DNA from: Lenzites betulinus
Lineage: Eukaryota > Basidiomycota > Agaricomycetes > Polyporales > Polyporaceae
Direction of reading: 5' to 3'
NCBI GenBank assembly: GCA_022264855.1
Contig: JABYQU010000006.1
Location: 1-64,000 of the forward strand
Length of the DNA: 64,000 nt
Position numbers and translations under genes: made by a program. Positions within the stretch are counted from its first letter, which is position 1, and every line of letters starts with the position of its first letter. The notes under the pieces are model-generated. The model was not told the DNA's origin and did not search any database. It saw nothing but the letters and a program-made list of their open reading frames with translations. Of the stretch, positions 55,467-64,000 are shown in pieces.

Positions 55467-56108
55467 GAACGGGGTAGCAGACAAGACCAGGGTCATACCA
55501 GCAATGTTGACGGCTACAATCCCAGGATCGGAATGTTCCGTCGGCTATCTATCTGGCTTCGGGCAAGTGCATCTGAAGTGCACCGGACGTCGTCCTCTCT
55601 GAGTCCAGATGGGAGACGTGATGAGGCTCTATTTAGAATCTAATAGAGATTTGGCACAGCCAGCAACAGCATCAGAGAGAAAACCCGAGAGCAGCTGCTG
55701 CGTTTGAGGTGCCAGGTCGACGCGCGCACGGGGCTGGACAATTGGGGAGACACGCATCATTGCGGGTGCTGGAAGCGGGCAAGCGCATCTGTGTTACAAG
55801 CGGCCATCTGTGGAGGAGATCTCGAACATCATACGTGCGTGCGATCAGCGATCTCAGCTTGCCGCCCGGGTTGCGCCCGAGCGACTCGCGAGTCTGACGC
55901 TTGCACGGCTTGCGACATGCCATACATGTCCCCGCTGCCGTACCGTGGCCCTGCCTGATCGAATCCTCGCGGTGAGAACCCCACGTTAACTACAACCCGC
56001 CTCGATGTTAATATAAACCAAGGCCGTGGCCCCCTCTCAGCGTCAACATCTTGTTTTCCCCTTCCCGTCGCGCACTCAGTCTTCCCGTACCTCAGACGCT
56101 GTGCAGAC
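55467..56108. other. Intergenic, upstream of the membrane-protein gene
   Basis: No gene seen. The last 100 bp (pyrimidine-rich) form the likely leader of the next gene. Confidence 0.5.
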
Positions 56109-57626
56109 ATGTCCGACGAAGGGGTCTTTCCGCTAGCCCGAGCTGAGGTACGTTCAACGATCACATCTCACCGCCAAGTCTTTCCAGCCCCCCTCGTCAT
56201 CGTGCACCTTCTGGAATCTCGTTCCTGTCTCGATCGCACCTCGGGCTAACGTTCTTCCTCCACCCTATAGCTCATAGCGCTTTTTCTCGAGTCGATGATA
56301 TTCGGGGCATTCACAGTGCTCTATTCCATCGCAATATGGATTCTCCTGTACAGGGAGAGGATCCGAGGGAAGTCCAGGCTCAACAGGATGCTCTTCGGTA
56401 CCACGACCATCATGTGGATCCTCTCCGTGTCGGTGAGTGGCCTTGCGACTCAACAGCCGGGCGACACTGATTTGGGTGTCGCTGCACAGCATCTGGGGAT
56501 CGACGTTGCCCGAGCCATCCAGGGCTTCGTCGTATGGGGTGGGACTCCGGGTGGGACTGAGGCCTTCTACTCGAAGATCAGCGACCCGACGGAGGTCGCG
56601 AAGAACGTTGTCTACATCACTATGACACTCGTAGCGGATTCTTTCGTCGTATGTTTTCGTATCTGAGCCTATGTTCTGCCATGCTGACTATCGTGAAATA
56701 GACATATCGGCTCTATGTGGTATGGAACCGGGTTTGGTGGATCCTTATCGTACCTTCTGTACTTCTCTTGGGAACGGCAGGTGTGTATCCTGAACATGTT
56801 GTCATGTCCGAGCTAACCTGTTTCAACAGTCGCTGGCTATGGCGCCTGCGTTGAAATTGGTCTCGCGACCAATGGCAAAGCGATCTTCGCCGACAATCTT
56901 CAGCCATGGATCCGCGCGTTCTTTTCGCTTTCTCTCACCACGAACCTGCTCGCAACTCGTACGTTCAGAATTTTTCCGCCATTACATATGATATTTCCCT
57001 CTACGACCCACTCCATCTTCATGTATCAAATACGTCTTATCTCCCTATTTAGTTCTGATTCTACGGGACACCGAGCTCATTTGCATTTTTAATAGTTCTC
57101 ATCGCTGCGCGCATCATGTGGTCAAATCGCCGTGTCAAGAAGTTCCGGACGACCGGAGCTGCGGCTGGTTCGAACTGGGAGGTCGTCGAGACGTTGATTC
57201 AATCTGCCGCTATCTACTCTGCCGCGCTCGCCTCGCTATTGGGCACGTACCTCGCTGGATCCAACGCTCAGTACATTTGCGTAGATATTCTCCAGCCGCT
57301 CATCGTAAGTCTGATCTATTTCATTCCCATGCCCAATGCTCAAAGCTGACTCACCTCCCCAGGGCGTGGTATTTACCTTGATCATCATCCGCGTCGGACT
57401 CGGGTACACCATGAACGATTCAGTCAGCGGCGGGGGCGGTGGAGGCGCAGTTCTGTCGGACCGCACTCAGCTCCAGACCATCGGTGGACATGCCTATCCT
57501 CTACAGCCGGTCGCGATCAACGTTTCCGTTAGTCGCACCAACGACCGCAACAGCTTCGAAGCGTACGACCGCAAGAACGGACGCGTCGTGGACGATGTCG
57601 AGAGCGGCAAGGCGCCCTCGGAGTGA
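56109..57626 (+). CDS. Seven-helix membrane protein, basidiomycete type, unknown function
   Basis: Integral membrane protein of 346 residues in seven exons: 56109-56147, 56271-56432, 56490-56648, 56702-56780, 56830-56958, 57096-57304, 57363-57626. Seven hydrophobic segments are visible. They begin at LIALFLESMIFGAF, TTTIMWILSVS, YITMTLVADSFV, WWILIVPSVLLLGT, WIRAFFSLSLTTNLL, LIQSAAIYSAALASLLGTY and LQPLIGVVFTLIII. The C-terminal tail of about 75 residues is cytoplasmic-looking and starts with a glycine run (SGGGGGG). It resembles the large group of uncharacterised seven-helix proteins common in Agaricomycetes. I see no motif tying it to a known receptor class. No function is assigned. Confidence 0.85.
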
Positions 57627-57629
57627 ACG

Positions 57630-58345
57630 CCCGCAAATCAGTTCCCTCGGTCGCCGCGTTTTGCCTTGACCCCGAGTCCGCGCCCGTGGCCCGTGGGCCC
57701 CGTTCGTCTCATCCCTTTGAGGCGCACCATGCTTTAGTTATTTGGTCGTCTTTATTGCTGCAGATGCCCTACTGCTGTACGCTAGATAATTCAGCCCACG
57801 GGCTCCATCGTCGTTCCTCAACTCGCCGCTCCCGACGTTGTTCATACGCTAAAACCCACTCCCCCTGGGCGTAGCCCCCGCCGTGTTCTCTCCCTCGGCG
57901 CTGCCGTCCGTCCGCTCGTTTCCTCCATTGCTCTGTAGCCGCTCTCTCTGCATTATCTTCGTATCTACACGTCATCCATCGTATCTCCTGCAGCCATCCG
58001 TTCGTTGTGGAGCTCTCTCCGCGCTTGTATTACTCATTCTCGGACTAGGATGGGACGTGCAGCGTACATGCGCTCCCCTCCCTGCGACAGCCTTCTCCTA
58101 GCGTTCGCGCTGTAGATATTGAACGTGTGCAAGTTGATTGTAGATGTAGCGAATATAGACCATACGCCGTAACGAGTTTCAAGTTGTTTCCTCCGCCCAT
58201 GTACAATTATAAAGGCGATTGTTGATTCTGAACCAGATTCACATTAGGTAGAACCTCAGGCCTCAGCCGCATCTTCTGGCGCTGCCCTCGATAAGATAGT
58301 GACGGCCCCGACACACCGCGGCCCGCGAGCGACTGGCCCGATGCC
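57630..58345. other. Intergenic, no gene seen
   Basis: The 3' flank of the membrane-protein gene; pyrimidine-rich, no coherent frame. Confidence 0.5.
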
Positions 58346-58349
58346 CGCG

Positions 58350-59745
58350 CTTTAACGCATTGCTGCAGCCAACGCAAAACACCTGAAACGGGTCGCAGGG
58401 CAGTCGAAAGTGCCGGGCGGGAAATATGTAAGCACGCGAGAATGCTGTGAGCAGGCATGTCCAGGGATGTCCACGGCGACGGCGAGCATGTGCCCGAGGG
58501 CCGACGCAACCTCAACGATGCGCGCTCCGAAAGCGGCGATGAGGGCCGCGGAACATCCCCGAGGTCTGTTTCTCAGCGTGGCGCGTATCGGCTCATCCCC
58601 GGCTGCATGTGCGGTGTTGAATGCCGTTCACGAAGTGCTGGACTCATCGGGCGGGGCGCTGGAGCTCGGCAGCGCTAGCGTATTGACGACGGGGCCGCAG
58701 TGGATCTCATCTGCAAGGAGACTGATCGGTCAGACTTAGGCGTCGCCTGCTAGAGCGTTGCCCAAGTGCGCACATCTTTGAAGAACATCCCACGAGCGAA
58801 TCGCACCATGCATATTCGCGTGCAGCGTGAGTATCCTTCCACTCCGGTTGTCTATCGCGTCAGCGCGGGACTACGTTGCTTCAGATCTGCGTTGCCTCCG
58901 ACAACCTGCATATACGAAACCCACAAGAAATCCAAGCTGAAGACGGGGTACACGGTGGATCACACTCAACCGTGTCCGACAGACATGCCGTCACCCTCAC
59001 CCTGGCACTGACAGCACGCGATGCTAGACAGCCGACAGCCTTCCCTCAGGCTCCCGCGCTCAAATCGCAAAACCGCCCGCCGACGCGAAGCGGGACGGTG
59101 ATATCGCGACCCAGATGTCCCAAGGCCTGCGTCGGCTCCTCTTTAAGCTCCAAGGGGGCCGAGCGGCGTCAATTACTATTGAGTTGCTGGACGGCATCCT
59201 AGCAACCACTTGCAATGCCGTCCCAGCCATCAGGAGCAGACCAGAAGATTTCAAAGCCCCCCTACACCTTAGCGCTGGTCGAATGGAGTTTGCTGCGCCG
59301 GTTCGTGCCGTTCCTGGGGGCTGAAGAGATGCTGAGGTGCGAGCATGAAGGAGCATGGCCTAGTAGTGGCCAATGCTCCGCCTGTCGGAGGCCGAAGGTG
59401 ACAGCGTGCAATGGGGTAGAGATTTGGCAGATGGACAGGCCGAACGATCCTAAGCGAAGCAAACGGTAAACAAGAGGAAGATGGAATGACACTGTCAAGG
59501 AATAAGCAGTACGCATTGACAGGAGGTATATGATATTCCGCACACCAGCTTCCGCGCACCCAATATCTGAGTCTCCGTCCAGGAGTTGGAGCAGGGCGCC
59601 CGGCGACCAAGTACATCTCACCGTTGTCCAACAGCACGATCATGCTCTCCCCATGCCGTATAGATCGTCCACTACCCGTCGCGTGTACCTTGCCGGGTGG
59701 GACGTCGCATGTCCAACTCCAGAACTGTCCATCCGGCCTCCATGA
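58350..59745 (-). other. Possible relic or unresolved gene with RCC1-like segments
   Basis: Three minus-strand stretches read like blades of an RCC1-type beta-propeller: SMIVLLDNGEMYLVAG (about 59585-59645), FEIFWSAPDGWDGIASG (about 59205-59260) and IVEVASALGHMLAVAVD (about 58460-58530). I could not connect them through valid splice sites, and stops interrupt the frames between them. It may be a decayed gene, a gene with poorly seen introns, or coincidence. A plus-strand frame at 59115-59324 overlaps it and is no more convincing. Confidence 0.2.
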
Positions 59746-59754
59746 TGGAGTTGG

Positions 59755-61665
59755 TCAGACAAGGAACTCGCGGAGCCGCTGAAGGCGCTCCGCAGCGCGT
59801 CGGAGCGTGTCGAGGTCCTTGCAAAAAGCGAAGCGCGCGTAGTTCTCGCCGATCGAAACGTGGTCTTCACAGTAGAACTTCGAAATTGGTGCGAGGGGTT
59901 ACCATGAGGGAGGAGGCCATCGGATGACATGGCAAAACCTACCTCGCTAACGGGTATGGACGAGACGCCAATCTCGTTTGCCATGAACCAGGCCGCTCTG
60001 CCGTGATCCTAGTCAGCTCTAAGGAACGCTCTGGGCCCGATTGGACAAACCTGAAGTCCTTCCCCCTGCCCTCAAGCGACTTGGGGAAATCATACTCCTC
60101 AGGCCAGCGCAGCCGCGAGATGTTCTACCCATTCTAGAGTCAACCACCACGTCCCTCGCACGCTCCATTTGACTTCGACTCACCAACAGAATGAAATAGC
60201 TGCCCTCCGGCCAAGCATACTCCATCCCCAGTCGCTCGAACGCATCGATCAGCACGCCACGCCGCTCCTCGTATTCCCGCAATTGCGTTTCGAAGAAGCC
60301 CCGCTCGCCTGCCTGCTCGAGGCCTGCGGCCGCGGCCTCTTGCATGGGCGAGTTTGTGCAGAAGACGATTCGCGTCGTCGCAGCCAGCGTTGGCCCAATC
60401 AGTGCGGGCGGACCGACGACCCAACCGACCCGCCAACCGGTAGCAGCGAAGAGTTCTAGAGGTGTGAGGGTCAGCAAGTAGGACGTATGTAGCCAAATGA
60501 GCGACGTACTGCCTGCAGACCCAACAGTTATGGTGCGCTCCCACATTCCAGGCAAGGTGGCGAAACGGACATGCTCCCGCTGGTCGAAAACCAGGCTTTC
60601 ATACTGCCGTGCACATCAGTACTGACATTATTTTATGGCAGTCAAAGTGTATCATGTCACGCACAACTTCATCTGACATAACGATGAGGTCGTGTGCCTC
60701 TGCGAGTTGTGCGACACGCTCAAGCTCTTCGCGCGTAAAAACTTTGCCCACAGGGTTGTGTGGTGTGTTAAGGACGATCATCTTTGTGCGAGGAGTAATC
60801 GCGCGTCTGGGTGAATGGTACGTCAGGGCCCATTCGTTACCCCGGGGGTGAAGCATGGACGAGGGTAAGGGCGTCGTACCGAAGCTCGTCGAAATCTACT
60901 TTCCAGGTCTTCTTTCCGACTTTCGTCCCGGGGGTGGCCTCCGTGCTGGGATGGAGGGGAACATAGACAGGCTTGCCGCCATTGAACACGATAGAGGGCA
61001 GGTACTGGTCGAAAAACGGCTCGAATATGATCACTTCATCGCCTTGCTCTAAAAATGCTGCCCATGCAGCATACTGTCCTGGGCACATGGTATATATGGG
61101 TCGGTATGGGTGCGGCGAGACGATACAACGTCAAACATGCAGTTCACCTTCATTTGCCCCACTTGTGACCACGATCTCGGTCTCCGGATCGAGCTCTCTT
61201 CCAAACTGCGGGCTGTAAAACTCTTTCAAGGCATTCCGCAGACGCACCCTGCCTTTCGGAGGTGAATAATGGTTTCCCTCTGTGGAACGTAGTGCTTGCT
61301 CTGCGGCCTCACGGGCCCACGGCGGAGGGGGAAAGTTCATATATCCCTGTCCCAGGTTGATGCAGTCCGGCGGGAGGTTTGCAGCACTAATTAAATGATA
61401 TGCAGTGTTTAAGGGATATGGTAGCTGAGAGTGGTATGAGGGCTTAAACGTACTTGAAAACAGACCAAACGTCGAGTGCGAGTGCGCGGCCTTCTTTCAG
61501 ACGCGACGCGAATGGGAAGGTCTTCATCTTCTTATCTCCGGCTTGAGAAAGGGAAGCACCAGACATCGTGGCACAGAGCAGGGGATTCAGAGGTCGAGGA
61601 GCTATCTTTCGAGAGAGCGAACAGCGAGCACCAGCCAGCCCAGATATGACGCTCTTAGGCCGCAT
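59755..61665 (-). CDS. Kynurenine/aromatic aminotransferase (class I, PLP), Bna3-like
   Basis: PLP-dependent class I/II aminotransferase close to kynurenine aminotransferases/cysteine-conjugate beta-lyases (yeast Bna3). Multi-exon from the ATG at 61665 to the TGA at 59755. Blocks in order are CINLGQGYMNFPPPPW, GNHYSPPKGRVRLRNAL, VVTSGANEG, DEVIIFEPFFDQY, LNTPHNPVGKVF, VMSDEVYESLVFDQ, TVGSAGKLFAATGWRVGW (PLP lysine in SAGK), TNSPMQEAAAAGLEQA and the C-terminal GENYARFAFCKDLDTL. The PLP-lysine codon is split by an intron (A from the first exon, AA from the next). The first Met gives a basic, Ser-rich presequence without acidic residues; a second Met at residue 34 would give a cytosolic form. 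Mitochondrial import is therefore possible but not shown. Confidence 0.92.
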
Positions 61666-61669
61666 CTAG

Positions 61670-64000
61670 ATAACCAAGAAAAGTCGAGAACTCTACGAGA
61701 TAGAAGGAGGCAAAGATAGCGAAGCTTTGTCGAGCTAGCTTGAGTCTACCAGAGTTCGAATGGCGTGCTCGAGCAAGCGCGGATGCCGCCGAGAGTTGCT
61801 AGTGATGAATTTGAGTGCTGACCGCCGGGGATATGCAGGCACACACCTTTGGGTTTCTCACCTATGTTGAAGGATTATACAGCCCGATGCAACAACATGG
61901 TTGGTACGACTTCAAGGGAGAAAGAGATAGATAGAATACCGTAGCAGCGAGCAGATTACTAGCGTTCGTCAGGGACGAGGTTGCTCGCTACGCGCGTGAG
62001 CAGTCATGCTACCTCCAGTCTTTTTCAGCAGGATCGCAGATTTCATATGCAAGCTATATTCTCTATTCACTCCCCATGGTGGTAGAGCAAAGCGACGTGT
62101 GTCGAGGCCACAACATATAGTTGGCGCCCGCACGCGTCGTGGGCGCCAAACCACAGAGCACCCCGGCGACGATCTTCATCGGTGTTGTAGTTCCATTGAT
62201 TCGTGTTGGTATACCGCCATTCCTAGCTTTTGAGCATACACAGTACGTCCTAAATGGTAGTGGGGTACCAAAATCGTATCTGAATAGGTTCTATCGGAGT
62301 CATAGCGCAACAGGCCCTTTAGCCACCTACGAGTTTGCGAAGCGGACAATTTGTATTTGTTTGGTTGCTTGAATTCACCCAGAGAGATGCAAAGCTGCAT
62401 TCCGGGTCGTTTACGGTCCCTATGCGAGCTGAGGTAAGCAAAGTGCCAGTCCGACACGCGAGCGCTCGCGTCTCGGCGGGGACCCCGGCAACCTCCCGCC
62501 AAGCCGCTCTTGTAGCTCACATCCGAGGAAGGGCCAAAGCCGTGAGGGCACACAGGAATACATATACATTAAAGCACTAGAAAAGCGAACTAATAAACGA
62601 AAATTTCTCTAAAAACTGGTAGGAAAGCGATTCTTTCGGGATGTTTACGGTCCTTTAGGCGCCGCGCTACAGTCCTCCTTCCCAATATGGCAATGGGCGT
62701 CTAAATGCGCTCGTCTCGTTCAGAGTGCGTTGCTCGCCCCCCGGACTCGCTCTTGTAAAACATAGACAGCACACATAAATTATTCAAAGACAAACATACC
62801 ACAAAAAAACTATTGAATATGACTAGTATGTGCTGAACGAGGAAGCCGTCGGCATATATTGTGTGGGCAAGCCTGATGCAGACATGCAGGATGCAATATT
62901 AATCAAAAATGTCTACTATTAGTGCGGGCCAAGTGCAGAGCCGCAGGGCGGCAGTCAAGGCGGAGGTGTAGCGAGCGGTGAGTGGCGGGATGATGCGCGG
63001 AGAGGCTCGCGCCGTTGGACTGTAACCCGGGGGACTGTAAACGTCGCAGGCCGAAGGAGGTTCGGCGGTCAATTTGGCGGAGAGCCCCGCGTACGCGGGG
63101 GGCCACGCAGCCTCCTTCGGCCTGTGATGTTTACAGTCCTTTGTGGGAAAATTACAGTCTCTTCGGCTGCACGGCACACGGCCGCGCCGTGATGTTAAGC
63201 GGTGATGTGCTTGACGGCGTGCTCCTGCTCTCCGAGTGAACATACACCGCTGAACATCCCGCGGGCGGAATTTAGGTGGGCATATCAGGACCTGGAATCC
63301 GCAGAGGAAGGCATGCGGTTTCCAGATGGTGTCCACTTGGATACCACCGCCCAGGAAAAAGGCTGGGATCTAAGAATGCATCCTGTGGAATCCAGCTGGC
63401 GGGCCTCTGGCGGCGTATCACCATCTGTAATCCAAGGGCGCGTCAACCTGGCGCCGTTTTTGGGGTACTGCAGAGTTCTCAGAGATTCGAAGGCGGGCGC
63501 CAAGTCAACGACACTCCTCTGCTTCCTCCCGCCATCACCGTCCATCAATCCCCTCACTCCCCTCCTGTATCCGTCCTTGTACACTGCTTTGGCAGACCGC
63601 GGTGATGCTCGTTCATTCAGACGGGCTCCTGTATATTTCTATTGGTAAATCGGTGAGCAACAAATGGTCTCCGAGTCCAAAAAAACCATGTCGTTAACCA
63701 GCGCGAATGCACGTCATGTACGTGGGCGCTGCGCGCAACATCGGCATGCATGTTCTGTTAACAAATGTTTCCACCTATGGTACATAGCAGAACACCACCC
63801 CTCAACGCTGAGGGAGTATCCGGCTAGTATCACTACTGCTGCCGAACACTGAGAAAGGTGGCGGCCACTACGTGGTTCTAGCACCACGACAGTATACTAC
63901 CTACTTCTACATGTACTGTGCCTGATACATGTAGCTCAGATATGTTTATTGTTATAAATCTATGCATTTGAATGATGTTTCGAAACTGCACCCTAGCTCG
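61670..64000. other. 2.3 kb gene-poor terminal region
   Basis: No supported gene. GTTTACGGTCC recurs at about 62408 and 62645, and related GTTTACAGTCC at 63129-63139, as if several copies of one repeat family were present. The 148-codon frame at 63202-63648 has no motif I recognise. Confidence 0.5.
63032..63139. repeat. Fold-back element, 29 bp arms
   Basis: Arms 63032-63060 and 63111-63139 are inverted copies with two differences, beginning GGACTGTAAAC and ending GGCCGAAGGAGG. The 50 bp centre contains a perfect 16 bp palindrome CCCCGCGTACGCGGGG at about 63085-63100. No coding sequence; probably a small MITE or relic. Confidence 0.88.

Noticed and set aside
60485..60530. GC-AG intron before the PLP lysine of the aminotransferase
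   Set aside because: A GT donor four bases further (A/GTACGT) gives the conserved SAGKLF, so a normal GT-AG intron explains it better.
1..64000. CRISPR arrays, bacterial operons, phage or rRNA genes
   Set aside because: None seen; introns and gene families are fungal throughout.

Overview
The window is nuclear DNA of a filamentous basidiomycete, most likely an Agaricomycete of the polypore type. The evidence is dense genes cut by 45-65 bp GT-AG introns, GC-rich coding sequence, secreted wood-decay-style proteins, and transposon families typical of that class (Ty3 Gag, CACTA/Tnp2, hAT, Tad-like LINE). The order-level placement is inference. Gene models were built by eye from splice sites and reading phase. 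Exons are listed where the whole model closed in frame; the other genes are given as spans.

Layout. 1-15.5 kb is a transposon island. It holds a minus-strand Ty3-type Gag ORF beside a cluster of hairpins, then a CACTA (Tnp2) element whose transposase gene is split by a complete 5309 bp hAT element with a perfect 8 bp target duplication. A 662 bp hAT-type MITE follows, also with a perfect 8 bp duplication. From 16 kb onward the window carries host genes: a small secreted expansin-like protein (minus), an RBR ubiquitin ligase resembling RNF216/TRIAD3 (plus), a TDT-family anion/dicarboxylate/sulfite transporter (plus), a TEA-domain transcription factor (plus), an IML2/TTC39-like protein with one abnormally long intron (plus), a second copy of the expansin-like gene in opposite orientation (plus), a REX1-type RNA exonuclease (minus), a secreted and probably GPI-anchored GH13 alpha-amylase (plus), an alpha/beta-hydrolase lacking its nucleophile serine (minus), a PP2A-family phosphatase (plus), a secreted polyamine/amine oxidase (minus), a 5'-truncated LINE with poly(A) and a 14 bp duplication, a seven-helix membrane protein (plus) and a kynurenine/aromatic aminotransferase (minus). 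The last 2 kb is non-coding and contains a fold-back element.

The host genes form no obvious cluster. REX1/amylase and hydrolase/phosphatase are divergent pairs; phosphatase/amine oxidase is a convergent pair. The most distinctive part is the nested transposon island: a hAT transposase readable as one 953-codon frame across ten exons, a second hAT-borne gene of unknown function, G+C-rich subterminal repeats, and an insertion whose clean removal would leave the CACTA reading frame continuous.
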